A stretch of 64,000 nucleotides of DNA from Palsa-295 sp963814605. Its GTDB lineage: Bacteria; Acidobacteriota; Terriglobia; Acidiferrales; UBA7541. Under the pieces are notes generated by a model. It was not told where the DNA came from. It made no database searches and was given only the letters and a program-made list of their open reading frames with translations. Numbering within the stretch: the stretch's first letter is position 1; each line of letters opens with the position of its first letter. The stretch covers positions 1,054,001 through 1,118,000 of the forward strand of contig CAWFDD010000002.1 of the NCBI GenBank assembly GCA_963814605.1, given 5' to 3'. The position numbers were made by a program, and so were the translations under genes. Of the stretch, positions 53,692 through 63,270 are shown piece by piece.

Positions 53692-54528
53692 ATGGCTCAC
53701 TCCGGAACGCAAATGCGGCTGGCCGTGCTGGGCGCGGGGAAAATGGGCGGGATTCTGATCGAGGCGTTGGTGAAGCAGGGGCTCGTCTCGCCGAAGAATA
53801 TTTTCGCGACCGTGCAACACGCTGCGGCGGAGCGCAAGAACGGTTCGAAGCTGCCGGTTACGCTGACCAACAACAATCGCGCCGCGGTGAAAAAAGCGGA
53901 CGTCGTTTTTCTGTGCGTGAAACCGCAGACCGTGGGCCAGGTGGTGGACGAAATTCGCGGCGAACTGAACGAAAAGAAGCTGCTGATTTCGATCGCGGCG
54001 TCGGTGCCGGCCGATTACATCGAGCGGCGGCTGCGCGGGAAAGTTCCCGTGATTCGCGCCATGCCGAACACGCCTTCGGTGGTCGGCGCGGGAATCACGG
54101 CCATCGCGATGGGAAAATTCGCGGGGCCGAAGGACGTCGAGACGGCGCGCAAGCTATTCGACGCCGTTGGCAAGACCGTCGTTGTGGACGAAAAGCACAT
54201 GGACGCGGTCACGGGACTTTCGGCAAGCGGGCCCGCGTTCATTTATATTATTTTGGAATCGCTGGCGGAAGGCGGCGTCAAAGTGGGGCTATCGCGCGAG
54301 CTGGCCACGCTGCTCGCGGCGCAGATGACTTTGGGAGCGGCAAAAATGGTGATTGAAACCGGGCACCATCCGGCGCTGCTGAAAGATACGGTGACCACTC
54401 CGGCGGGCTGCACGATCGACGGCATCCTTGAACTCGAGGAGGGCGGATTGCGCGTGACGCTGATCAAGGCGGTGGTGAAGGCAGCGGAGCGCGCGAAACA
54501 ATTGCTGGTGACGGACGAGAACGGCTAG
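53692..54528 (+). CDS. proC: Pyrroline-5-carboxylate reductase
   Basis: Last step of proline synthesis. MRLAVLGAGKMGGILIEALV (NADPH site), PNTPSVVGAGITAIA, TGLSASGPAFIYIILESLAEG and TTPAGCTIDGILELE are diagnostic. ATG 53692 follows AAGGGG. Upstream ATG at 53512 would add 60 unlikely residues. 278 residues. Confidence 0.93.
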   Translation: MAHSGTQMRLAVLGAGKMGGILIEALVKQGLVSPKNIFATVQHAAAERKNGSKLPVTLTNNNRAAVKKADVVFLCVKPQTVGQVVDEIRGELNEKKLLISIAASVPADYIERRLRGKVPVIRAMPNTPSVVGAGITAIAMGKFAGPKDVETARKLFDAVGKTVVVDEKHMDAVTGLSASGPAFIYIILESLAEGGVKVGLSRELATLLAAQMTLGAAKMVIETGHHPALLKDTVTTPAGCTIDGILELEEGGLRVTLIKAVVKAAERAKQLLVTDENG

Positions 54529-54719
54529 CACGTGGTTCAAAGATTGGGATGCCCGGGGGGGTTGAGTCGACTGTTGAACGGCCGCCAGACCGGCTGAGCG
54601 AGGCTATCGAAAGAGTTGAATCCTGCCTGCTGTGGGCCGAACACTTCGTTTCACAACTCTTGAATGCCGTTATTGGTTCGGTTAATCTCTCGTTCAGGCA
54701 ACACCTGAAAGGGAGTAAC

Positions 54720-56102
54720 GTGAATCACTTCCATTCGAACGACCGCGCGTCTGGGCGCAGCACGTTTGTGCGGACTTGCCGGGGCTTGTTTCCGGCACTC
54801 GCCGTCCTGGCGATGGGCCTGGCATTTTCGGGCTATCTGAAGGGCCAGCAAGCGAAGCTCAGCAGTCAACAAAACGAACTCGCGCATACCATGAATAAGC
54901 TTGTCCTGGAAGACCTGAAGAAGAATTACTACGACCCGAAGTTTCATGGAGTCGATGTCGACGCGCGATTCCGCGAGGCGGACGCGAGAATCGATAAGGC
55001 TACGTCCTTCAACCAGGTTTTCGTGGACATCCAATGGGCTCTTGATGGACTCAATGATTCACACACGTTTTTTTTGACACCCCCGCGCCCGACTCGCTCC
55101 GAATACGGCTGGCAGATGCAGATGATTGGCACGCAGTGCCTGGTGACCGCGGTGAAGCCCGGGAGCGATGCCGAAAAGCAAGGTTTACATGCGGGCGATG
55201 CCGTCCTGACCGTCGACAATCTTGCGGTGGGCCGCGAAAACATTTTCGCGATGCGGCAGTTCTTTGAGAATCTCATTCCACAGACGAGCCTGACGGTAAG
55301 TGCTCGCGACCCAGGCGGAAATAAGAGAATTCTAAATATCAAGGCAGAGATTCAAAGCCGCCAGCGACACCTGAGCGTCTGGGGCGAGAATATTACCAAC
55401 TTGCGAGAGATTTCGATCGCCTGGGATCTCGAACACAAATCGAAGGCCGTGATCGTGGGCGATAACGTGATGGTATGGAAAATGCCGGAGTTTTTCGAAG
55501 TGGAAGAGATAGACAAGCAGGTGAGCCAGGCAAAGAAGTACCAGACGCTGGTGCTCGACCTCCGTGGCAATCCCGGAGGAACCATGGAATCGCTTTTGCG
55601 AGTATTGGGTGGAGTGTTCGACCACGATGTAAAGATCGGTACCGGGATTGGGCGAAAGGGAAATTGGGCTCTGGTTGCTAAAGCACGCGGAGACCGAGCC
55701 TATACCGGCAAACTAATTGTCCTGGTGGACAGTGATACGGCGTCGGCAGCGGAGATAATGGCCCGAGTCGTCCAAATCGAGAAACGTGGTGTGGTGATCG
55801 GCGATCGCACGGCGGGAGCAGTCATGGAAGGGCAAACGTTCGACCATAAATCTTCTCCTGACAATACGCAGATCGTTTTTTACGGCGCGGAGATCGGGAT
55901 AGCTGACCTGGTGATGTCCGATGGAAAGCGCTTGGAGGGCGTTGGGGTTACGCCGGACGAGGTTGTCATTCCGACGCCGGCAGACCTGGCGGGACAGCGC
56001 GACCCGGTTCTCGCCCGCGCGGCCGTTTTAGCAGGCGCCACGCTCACGCCCGAAGCGGCCCGAAGCTTGTTTCCAACCACCTGGGAATCCGTGGTCGAAT
56101 GA
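54720..56102 (+). CDS. S41-family C-terminal processing-like peptidase
   Basis: From GTG 54720 (AAAGGGAG upstream) 460 residues. N-terminal membrane anchor (FPALAVLAMGLAFSGYLKG), a helical domain with DVDARFREADARIDKA, a PDZ domain (VTAVKPGSDAEKQGLHAGDAVL), and the S41 domain with LDLRGNPGGTMESLL and VDSDTASAAEIMARVVQ (probable nucleophile Ser). The usual catalytic Lys is not obvious: the segment reads GDRTAGAVMEG. Such periplasmic proteases trim or degrade envelope proteins. Fragments of a similar gene occur at 57278-57360. Confidence 0.82.
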   Translation: MNHFHSNDRASGRSTFVRTCRGLFPALAVLAMGLAFSGYLKGQQAKLSSQQNELAHTMNKLVLEDLKKNYYDPKFHGVDVDARFREADARIDKATSFNQVFVDIQWALDGLNDSHTFFLTPPRPTRSEYGWQMQMIGTQCLVTAVKPGSDAEKQGLHAGDAVLTVDNLAVGRENIFAMRQFFENLIPQTSLTVSARDPGGNKRILNIKAEIQSRQRHLSVWGENITNLREISIAWDLEHKSKAVIVGDNVMVWKMPEFFEVEEIDKQVSQAKKYQTLVLDLRGNPGGTMESLLRVLGGVFDHDVKIGTGIGRKGNWALVAKARGDRAYTGKLIVLVDSDTASAAEIMARVVQIEKRGVVIGDRTAGAVMEGQTFDHKSSPDNTQIVFYGAEIGIADLVMSDGKRLEGVGVTPDEVVIPTPADLAGQRDPVLARAAVLAGATLTPEAARSLFPTTWESVVE

Positions 56103-56419
56103 ACTTGATCCGGCGAGCGACAAGGGCGCTTAGCAGCCGGGATCACCGTTGAGTGAGCGAAGCGCGCGCGGGTGGAATTATTCCTTGACATGGTGACCCC
56201 CTGAAATTTACTAGAATTCGAGGATACGGGCGTTCGCTGGTAAATCGCATCGTAAGACAGGCGAGACCAGTCTTACTACTGTTCTGGCTGGCATCTCTGC
56301 CTCTTCTCAGCGGCCAAGTTACGCGTGAACATCTGGCCTCAACAGGCGCACTTCCGAGGAGCGCATCGTCGAGCTCCGCCACACACGATGATGTACGCGC
56401 CGAACTTGTCGGACTTCAG

Positions 56420-57259
56420 ATGAAGGATGGCTTGACAATCGCTTCATACGGCCCGGAGGGGCTTCGAATCGAGGATTTCAAGAGGCGAAAAGCTGTCCTG
56501 GGCAAACCCTTTCCGAATCATCGGGGCTATAGCGGCACAGTTAGCAACGATGGGAGTCAGGTTGCTTTCATGCTCAGTTCTAATCTGAGACCGACGTCAC
56601 GGATGATCTTAGGCGTGATGAAGACCGACAATTCAGACCTTCGGGAATTCCCGAGCGTGCGAAACCCTGGGCTAATGTGCTGGTCGAATGACATGTCGCA
56701 GATCGCCATGGGTACGATAAACACAACGAACACCACTTTTCGATTGGAGCTCCTGAACATTGCCTCGGAATCCGTTCGGGAGGCTGCTTCAGTTATCGGT
56801 TACCTATCCACTCAATGTTGGTCGCCCGACGACAAACAAATCGTTTTCGAGTTGGAAGGCCAAGTGATCGTCGAGGATGTCGAGAGCGGAAAACGGAAAA
56901 CGGTTGGCCTCGGAAAACTTCCTACTTGGTCACGCGATGGGGAGTGGATCGCATACTTTGATGAGCGCGACGAAAGCTACTACGTCGTTCATCCCTCCGG
57001 CGAAGGAACGAAAAAGCTGTTCCATCATCGGAGAGCCATTGCGGGGCTATATTGGTCGCCCGATTCTCGCATCGTTGCCTATACCGTTGAAATTGGCGGC
57101 TTTCTTTCTCTAGAAGCGTACAAGCTCAACGTCAGACGCGTGGAGGATGGTTCGGAAGACTCGGTCGATAACAGCGATTTGGGCTGCTGCGAACCCCTTC
57201 AGTGGATCACGAATAAGGCGTTGCTGTCTCAGATCGAATCAGAACACTCATCCAAGTAG
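56420..57259 (+). CDS. TolB-like beta-propeller protein without a standard start codon
   Basis: Annotated from the first ATG. WD40/PD40-like blades are seen (STQCWSPDDKQIVFELEG, GKLPTWSRDGEWIAYF, GLYWSPDSRIVAY). The frame is open upstream to 56189 and its translation looks like a signal peptide (VNRIVRQARPVLLLFWLASL then PLLSGQ) but no ATG, GTG or TTG precedes; a CTG at 56237, with GAGGA upstream, is the only plausible start. Either CTG is used or the start codon was lost. TTGACA at 56185-56190 is a possible -35 element. Lower GC than its neighbours. Confidence 0.6.
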   Translation: MKDGLTIASYGPEGLRIEDFKRRKAVLGKPFPNHRGYSGTVSNDGSQVAFMLSSNLRPTSRMILGVMKTDNSDLREFPSVRNPGLMCWSNDMSQIAMGTINTTNTTFRLELLNIASESVREAASVIGYLSTQCWSPDDKQIVFELEGQVIVEDVESGKRKTVGLGKLPTWSRDGEWIAYFDERDESYYVVHPSGEGTKKLFHHRRAIAGLYWSPDSRIVAYTVEIGGFLSLEAYKLNVRRVEDGSEDSVDNSDLGCCEPLQWITNKALLSQIESEHSSK

Positions 57260-57277
57260 CAGCGATTAGCGCGAAAG

Positions 57278-57360
57278 ATGGACATCGAATGGGTTCTTGA
57301 CGGACTCAATGCAACGTGATGGCTTGGAACATTCCGGAGTTTTTCGAAGCGGAAGAGATA
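57278..57360 (+). pseudogene. Decayed internal fragment of the S41 peptidase gene
   Basis: Two stretches match the S41 gene at 54720 closely: 57278-57311 matches 55023-55056 (about 30 of 34 identical), and 57312-57360 matches the region starting 55464. The bases between them in the intact gene (about 410) are missing. One frame gives MDIEWVLDGLNAT then a stop. It is a remnant of a duplicated copy. Confidence 0.75.
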
Positions 57361-57402
57361 CGGTCGCTTGGTCCAGAGCGAGGTTACGGCTAGGATGGGG
57401 AT

Positions 57403-58212
57403 ATGGAGATTGATCGCAAGGCGTTTCTAGAGAGCCTGGGGGGCGCGGAGGGAATCGCGCGCATGGACGCCGAGGCGCGCGCCGACGCTCTGGAGTCGCA
57501 GATGATGTCGGAATTGAACGCCGCGCTGAACGCCAAGAAATATCCCACGGTGGCCGAGGTGGAGGCGCAGATCGAAACGCGGCCGTACCGCGCGGGAGCT
57601 GGCTTCCTGTTCGTGCCGCGCAGCGGCGCCAACGTGAAAAAACTTGCGCCGATGCCGGATAATCCGACGCTGGCCGACTTTTTCAGGCTGCGGTTCAACG
57701 ACACCGCCAACCACGTGCTGCAGAGCGCCAACCTGGCGATGAAGAACGGCATGTCGGAGGAAATTGTCCTGGCGTGCCTGCTGCACGACGTGGTGCAGGA
57801 AATCATGCGCACGGATCACGGGTGGTGGGGAGCGCAGCTGTTTGAGCCGTACGTCTCGGAGAAAGTCAGCTTCGCGATTCGCTATCACCAGGCGCTGCGA
57901 TACTACGCCGATCCGTCGGTGGGGTACGAGTATCCCGATCTATATCGCGAACTTTTCGGCGCGGACTACGTCCCGCCGCCGTACATTGAAGCGACCTACC
58001 AGATGGTTCGCAAGCACCGATGGTACATGGAGCCGCGCATGGTCGCGGTAAACGACCTGTATGCGTTCGATCCGAGCGTGATCATGACCGTCGAGCCGTT
58101 CCTCGACATTATCGGGCGCCATTTCAAGCAGCCGAAACAGGGATTGGGGAACGACGGCAGCCCGGTTGCGCACATGTGGCGCACCATCGCGAGACCCGAT
58201 CAACCGCTCTAG
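57403..58212 (+). CDS. HD-domain-like protein, possible phosphohydrolase
   Basis: The 269-residue protein shows DTANHVLQSANLAMKNG, ACLLHDVVQEIMRTDHGWWG and IRYHQALRYYAD, a spacing of His/Asp residues that resembles HD-type metal enzymes and the inositol-oxygenase-like fold. The short stretch following the remnant, with no promoter read, precedes it. No substrate is known. Confidence 0.65.
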   Translation: MEIDRKAFLESLGGAEGIARMDAEARADALESQMMSELNAALNAKKYPTVAEVEAQIETRPYRAGAGFLFVPRSGANVKKLAPMPDNPTLADFFRLRFNDTANHVLQSANLAMKNGMSEEIVLACLLHDVVQEIMRTDHGWWGAQLFEPYVSEKVSFAIRYHQALRYYADPSVGYEYPDLYRELFGADYVPPPYIEATYQMVRKHRWYMEPRMVAVNDLYAFDPSVIMTVEPFLDIIGRHFKQPKQGLGNDGSPVAHMWRTIARPDQPL

Positions 58213-58232
58213 GAAATTCCCCGCAAGACCGG

Positions 58233-59336
58233 TCAGGCCCAGAGGGTGCGCCAGCCGAGGCCCAGAATCGCGGCAGGATTGAGCGACTCCGCCGACGACT
58301 CGCCGGTGTGAACGGAGATCATTTTCGCAAAGAGCGCAGGTTTCGCGGCGAACAGCCGCAGCACTTTGCGGCGAAGCGTGGCGCTCGAATTCATCAGCAG
58401 CAGAAGATGGGTGATGCGCTGCGGAACGCGAATGACGCGCCGGTGCGCAGCCTGGTATCGCGCGAGGTCGCCGGAAGCGAGCGCGTCGGCGAGATCACCG
58501 GCCAGTCGAAACGCGAGGCTAAGTCCCTGCCCGGAGATCGAATCCACGGTGCATGCTGAATCGCCGACGAGCGCGACGTTGCCACGCACGACGGCGCGCG
58601 CCCTGCTGAATGATGTGGCCGCTCCGGCTTCGCTTGTGATCGGTCTCACGCCGCGAAGACGCCCGGCGACTTCGGGAAAATAAGGGAGGGCGGCATCCAT
58701 TCGAAAACGCGAGTCGTCCACAAAGAGCGAAACGCAGATTTCGCGCGCGCCGGTCGGCGTCACAACCAACTGCGATTTTCTGCCCCAGTGAACTTCCACG
58801 GAGTCGGTCCAGGGAGCGATGGCGTAGTGGCGGCGAAATCCAAAACGATCGCGCGAGCGAATGTAGGGATCGAGACCCGCGAATCGGCGGACGATGGAAT
58901 TTCGGCCGTCGGCGCCAACGAGCCATTTGCAGGGAACGAATTGACCGTCCACGCAGGCACCGCGCGACTCCAGGCCTGAGACCCGGGCGCCCCACAATAC
59001 CGAAACGCCGACTTCAGCAGCGCGGTCAATCAAAAGCTGGTGCAGGGTGGTGCGGCGTAGCCCGAACGCGCGGCCACTGGGAATTCTGGCGGCGACCGAA
59101 GAGGATTCGTCCAAGAACCGGAAGCCGGCGAACGGAAAACCGAGGCTTGAATCGAATTCGATCCCGAGGCGCTCTAACGCCGCAACGGCCTCTGGCAACA
59201 ATCCTTCGCCGCAGGGCTTGTTGATGGGCGGATTTCTGGATTCAACGACGGTCACGTGAAGATTCTTGAGGCGTGCGGCAATCGCGGCGGCCAGCCCAGC
59301 TGGACCGCCTCCGACTACCAGGACATCAGGCTGCAC
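58233..59336 (-). CDS. FAD-dependent oxidoreductase, geranylgeranyl-reductase-like
   Basis: 367 residues with DVLVVGGGPAGLAAAIAARL (FAD motif), a middle motif WLVGADGRNSIVRR and VALVGDSACTVDSISGQGLSLAFR. It lies 21 bases after the type III polyketide synthase on the same strand. The pair is a common arrangement for alkylresorcinol or quinone-like lipids; oxidation of the polyketide is likely but unproven. Confidence 0.82.
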   Translation of the reverse strand: MQPDVLVVGGGPAGLAAAIAARLKNLHVTVVESRNPPINKPCGEGLLPEAVAALERLGIEFDSSLGFPFAGFRFLDESSSVAARIPSGRAFGLRRTTLHQLLIDRAAEVGVSVLWGARVSGLESRGACVDGQFVPCKWLVGADGRNSIVRRFAGLDPYIRSRDRFGFRRHYAIAPWTDSVEVHWGRKSQLVVTPTGAREICVSLFVDDSRFRMDAALPYFPEVAGRLRGVRPITSEAGAATSFSRARAVVRGNVALVGDSACTVDSISGQGLSLAFRLAGDLADALASGDLARYQAAHRRVIRVPQRITHLLLLMNSSATLRRKVLRLFAAKPALFAKMISVHTGESSAESLNPAAILGLGWRTLWA

Positions 59337-59357
59337 GGTTGAACCTCGCGAGGAGGC

Positions 59358-60410
59358 CTACCAGCGAAGAAGCAGGAGTTCCGAGCAGAAACCCGGACCC
59401 ATCGCAGCAAGGATGCTCAACTCTCCAGGTTGCGGACGGCGATGCCGGTACACGTCCTCGAGAACGAGAAGGACGGAGGTGGAAGATATGTTGCCGACCT
59501 TGCGCAGACATTCCCACGACGGCTCCAAATCTTTTGCGGTGATGTCGAGCGCGATGGCGGTGGCCTCAAGCACTTTCGGGCCGCCGGTGTGCATCACCCA
59601 GCTCTTGATATCGCTCTTGCGGTAGCCCTGTTCCCCGAGGAACTCGTCCACGTCCCGGCCCAGATTGCGGATGACGGTATCCGGAACCTCCGGTGAAAGT
59701 ACGATGTGAAAACCTTTCTCGGAGATGTCCCAGCCCATCACACGTTCGGTATTGGGGTAAAAAATGGATTTGGTGGCCAGGATTTCAGGCCCGTTGGAAT
59801 CCACGTCGTCTCCGACGACTACGGCCGCCGCCGCACCGTCGCCGAAAAGCATGGCGGAGATCAGATGGGCCATGGAAATGTCGTCGCGCTGGAGCGTCAG
59901 GGAGCAAAGCTCGATGGACAAGAGCGCCGCTGCCTGATCGGGATAGGCGCGTACGTAGTCGGACGCGCGGGAAACGCCGGCGGCGCCGGCCACGCAGCCG
60001 AGCCCGAAAATCGGGATGCGCTTGATATTGGGCGAAAGACCCATGCGGTTGACCAGCCGCGCATCGAGCGATGGCGCCGCGATGCCGGTGACAGAGGTAA
60101 CGAAAATGGCGCCCAGGTCGCGCGGCTCAACTCCGGCGGAGACCAGCGCATGGCAGAGGGCCTTCTCGCCCAGCTCCAGGCCTACTTCGATCCATACGTC
60201 GTTGGCTTCGCCCCAGGTCTGCATATTGTTGTGGTAAAAATCGAGAGGACGCGCGGTGAAGCGGCCATCCACCTTCATGCTCTCGTCCAGGCGATCCAGA
60301 ATACCCGGCTGCACCAGACGATCCTTCCAGTAAGCCTTGAGCGCGCCGACCAAAACCTCCTGCTTGTAGTAATACTTGGGAAACGCGCTACCGACTCCGG
60401 CGATTCTCAT
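59358..60410 (-). CDS. Type III polyketide synthase
   Basis: The 350-residue protein starts at ATG 60410 with GAGGAG upstream. It has the catalytic triad of the chalcone-synthase family: Cys139 in FGLGCVAGAAGVSRA, His274 in WVMHTGGPKVLEA and Asn307 in GNISSTSVLLVL. It should extend an acyl-CoA with malonyl-CoA to make a pyrone or resorcinol. First gene of the two-gene pair with the FAD oxidoreductase. Confidence 0.88.
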   Translation of the reverse strand: MRIAGVGSAFPKYYYKQEVLVGALKAYWKDRLVQPGILDRLDESMKVDGRFTARPLDFYHNNMQTWGEANDVWIEVGLELGEKALCHALVSAGVEPRDLGAIFVTSVTGIAAPSLDARLVNRMGLSPNIKRIPIFGLGCVAGAAGVSRASDYVRAYPDQAAALLSIELCSLTLQRDDISMAHLISAMLFGDGAAAAVVVGDDVDSNGPEILATKSIFYPNTERVMGWDISEKGFHIVLSPEVPDTVIRNLGRDVDEFLGEQGYRKSDIKSWVMHTGGPKVLEATAIALDITAKDLEPSWECLRKVGNISSTSVLLVLEDVYRHRRPQPGELSILAAMGPGFCSELLLLRW

Positions 60411-60680
60411 AAATGCTGCTCCTCGGGCATCCGCCCGTGCGGAGGGCATCAAACTCTAAACGCAGATCGAGATTACCTTCGCGCCGATCTTTTGAATTTG
60501 GCCCCGAATTTAAATCTGACAAGCCCCTGTAACGATCCAGCGCCCTTCACGAACGAGCCGGCGATGAGCGCCTCGTTTACTCCGGCCCGGCAAACAGCTG
60601 CGTCGCAGAAAATCCCCCGGGGGCTTCCGTCGGTCACTGAGGAGCGTGCTCATCAAGTGCCTGCGCCCGACGCCGAGTTG

Positions 60681-62471
60681 TCAATCCGCCTCTTGTAGGG
60701 TACGAGAGAGGTTGCGGTAAAGAAACACCGCGCATCCCAAAGAACCAACTAAAAGGAGAACTCCAAACGGCTCGGAAAGCAAGCAAATCTTTCCGACTCC
60801 GAACAGTGCGCAATATACCATGACGCAGCCCACAATCCAGTTGAGAAGATTTCGCCCAAGGTTATGAATAGGCACCACATCGGAGGCGATAGCGGCGATC
60901 GGCTTCCAGCCCAAAGCGTCCGGGCGGACCCGGCGGTAGAAACGCGCGAGCGTGTCGCGCGGTTCGGCCGGCGTCAGCAGGGTTACGAGCACCCACGCGG
61001 CGGTCGTCACCAGCGTCGTAAGCAGCGTTTGCCTGGCAAAGACGGCCGGCTCCGAGCCGTGGAACGGCGTGACCCAGCGGATTCCGAGCGAGACGATCAG
61101 CGCTGTGGACATGGCGGCGATTTCGCTCCAGGCGTTTACGCGCCACCAATACCAGCGCAGCAGGTAGACGCTGCCGGTTCCGGCGCCAACCTCCAACAGC
61201 ACCTCCCAGCCAGAACGTATCGTGGCCAGCTCCCAGGAGACGCAGGCTGCCAGAATCACGAGCAGCATGGTGACCCAGCGGGAGATTACGACGTAGTGGC
61301 GCTCGGTGGCGCCAGGTTTCACGAATCGCCGGTAGAAATCCGAAACTACATAGGAGCTCCCCCAATTGAGATGGGTGGCGACGGTGGACATAAACGCGGC
61401 GAGAAATCCGGCGACGAGAAGGCCCCGCGCGGCGCGCGGCAGGTGGTCCACGGCCAGCAACACATAGCCGGCCTCGGGTTGCGCGAGATGCGGATAGAGA
61501 ACGACCACGGCCATGGCCGCCAGAATCCAGGGCCAGGATCGCAGCGCGTAATGAGCGAAATTGAACCACAGCACCGAAAGCAAGCCGTCGCGCTCGTTGC
61601 GCGCGCTGAGTACTCGCTGCGCGACGTATCCACCGCCTCCGGGCTCCGATCCCGGATACCAGAATGCCCACCACTGCACGCCGAGATAGACGCAAAAGGT
61701 GATGACCGGAATCGTCCACACCGCCTCGCTGGCGAATCCGTGGGAAAAATCGGGGACAAACGAAGTGATGTTCGCCGCACCTGGACCGGCCGCGGAGCGG
61801 AGCGCGCCGAGCCGCGCGAGAAGTGTGTGTATCCCGCCGGCAGCGCGTACTCCGTACCAAGCCACCGCGATCACGACGCCCATCTTGAGAACAAATTGAA
61901 ACAGATCGGTCCACAGGACGCCCCAGAGGCCTCCGAGCGCAACATAGATTCCGGTGAATGGAATCAGGAACAGGACGCACAGCGCCAGCGCGGCGCGGTC
62001 GTCAATTCCCAGGACGACGGCGGCGATGGTGGTCATCGCTTTGGTGACCCAGCCGAGAATCACGCAGTTCACCAGAAGCCCGAGGTAGAGGGCGCGAAAT
62101 CCGCGCAAAAAAGCCGCGGGCTTGCCGGCATATCGCATCTCGGCGAATTCAACGTCGGTTAAGAGACCCGCGCGGACCCACAGCCGCGCGAACAGAAAAA
62201 CGGTCATCATGCCCGCCGGCAACATGCTCCACCAGATCCAGTTTCCGGCGATACCGTTGCGGTAGACCAGGCCCGTGACGACCAGCGGAGTATCCGCGCC
62301 GAAAGTGGTTGCGACCATGGACGTGCCGATCAGCCACCAGGGCGCGCGACGCCCGGAAACGAAGTAGTCCGCGGTGCTACCGCTCGAGCGGCGCCTAAAG
62401 TAAAGCCCAAGGATCAGAGTGAAGAGCAGGTAGGCAGCGACGACGAACCAGTCGGTAAGGGTGAGTTTCAT
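60681..62471 (-). CDS. Sodium:solute symporter family protein
   Basis: Start ATG 62471 gives MKLTLTDWFVVAAYLLFTLI; 596 residues with about 13-14 membrane helices. SSS-type features: DYFVSGRRAPWWLIGTSMVATTFGADTPL, GIYVALGGLWGVLWTDLFQF and LNWGSSYVVSDFYRR. It probably imports a small organic solute with sodium. No linked gene shows the substrate. Confidence 0.85.
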   Translation of the reverse strand: MKLTLTDWFVVAAYLLFTLILGLYFRRRSSGSTADYFVSGRRAPWWLIGTSMVATTFGADTPLVVTGLVYRNGIAGNWIWWSMLPAGMMTVFLFARLWVRAGLLTDVEFAEMRYAGKPAAFLRGFRALYLGLLVNCVILGWVTKAMTTIAAVVLGIDDRAALALCVLFLIPFTGIYVALGGLWGVLWTDLFQFVLKMGVVIAVAWYGVRAAGGIHTLLARLGALRSAAGPGAANITSFVPDFSHGFASEAVWTIPVITFCVYLGVQWWAFWYPGSEPGGGGYVAQRVLSARNERDGLLSVLWFNFAHYALRSWPWILAAMAVVVLYPHLAQPEAGYVLLAVDHLPRAARGLLVAGFLAAFMSTVATHLNWGSSYVVSDFYRRFVKPGATERHYVVISRWVTMLLVILAACVSWELATIRSGWEVLLEVGAGTGSVYLLRWYWWRVNAWSEIAAMSTALIVSLGIRWVTPFHGSEPAVFARQTLLTTLVTTAAWVLVTLLTPAEPRDTLARFYRRVRPDALGWKPIAAIASDVVPIHNLGRNLLNWIVGCVMVYCALFGVGKICLLSEPFGVLLLVGSLGCAVFLYRNLSRTLQEAD

Positions 62472-62551
62472 ATCCGCGCGGGCCGCGGCATAGTTTGGTC
62501 GAGGACGCACGGGGAGTCAAAGAGAATGGTGCGCGCGGGATCAGGGATGTC

Positions 62552-62590
62552 GAAAAGAAAAACCCCGGATCTGAAGGTGCAGATCCGGGG
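62552..62590 (-). terminator. Strong intrinsic terminator after the small-gene pair
   Basis: A perfect 10-bp stem CCCCGGATCT/AGATCCGGGG (62563-62572, 62581-62590) with loop GAAGGTGC, followed on the minus strand by TTTTTCTTTTC. It ends the transcript of the small genes 62656-63060. Confidence 0.85.
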
Positions 62591-62655
62591 TAGGGCACTG
62601 AGAGGGAAAACTGGGCCGACAAACTTGTTATGGGGCTGGCGATTTGCGAACGGCG

Positions 62656-62844
62656 CTAGTAATTCAAGTGCCTCAAGAACATCGTCACCCGAAAAACGAT
62701 CTGCATTCCAAGAACGATTAACGTGTCACGCACCGCAGCAACTCTTTGAGCCATCGTGACTGGCTTGCTCGCCGCCGCGAGCGACATCTCGGCGGCGGTA
62801 CCGCTTTGATTCACATTCCAATCGTTGCCGGTGAGTGCACTCAC
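62656..62844 (-). CDS. Small protein, 62 residues, hydrophobic end
   Basis: GTG 62844 is nine bases after the stop of the preceding small gene, with GGGTGA upstream, so translation could be coupled. C-terminal part TLIVLGMQIVFRVTMFLRHL is hydrophobic and may be a membrane helix. It ends 66 bases before the terminator. No homologue recognised. Confidence 0.4.
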   Translation of the reverse strand: MSALTGNDWNVNQSGTAAEMSLAAASKPVTMAQRVAAVRDTLIVLGMQIVFRVTMFLRHLNY

Positions 62845-62853
62845 GCCGTCACC

Positions 62854-63060
62854 CTAGTTGAGTACGTAAACCGGATTGTCGTGCTCGACGCCGACCACCA
62901 TGGTCTTGAAAATGTCCACATCCCAGCTGTCCGCGATACGCAAACGGACGATATCGGTTGTCTCGGAAAGCAACCGTCCCCGCAGCGGTACGCGGAGACT
63001 CCCTGCCACAACTCGTAGAATGACCGGTTGCCCCATCCAGACTTCGTAGCCGCCTTCCAT
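62854..63060 (-). CDS. Small protein, 68 residues
   Basis: ATG 63060 has GAGGAGGG at a good distance, strong for so short a gene. The sequence (GYEVWMGQPVILRVVAGSLR, LRIADSWDVDIFKTMVVGVE) looks like a small beta-barrel-like fold. First gene of a probable two-gene transcript. No family is recognised. Confidence 0.55.
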   Translation of the reverse strand: MEGGYEVWMGQPVILRVVAGSLRVPLRGRLLSETTDIVRLRIADSWDVDIFKTMVVGVEHDNPVYVLN

Positions 63061-63270
63061 GCCGTTCCCTCCTCAGAATCACGGGCTCGAACAATTCGAT
63101 TCTCGAACGGTGGAACAACCTGACCAATGGTACAGGGGGTTAAGAATGGTAGGATTGAAGTACTATAACGAGGCAGGTCGTGCGGCGGCAGCGTGGAAGG
63201 CGCTGTTTGTCATTGTAAATACTGGATTTAGGAGCGATTGCCCGGACGAAAGCAGCGGAAAAATAGGCAC

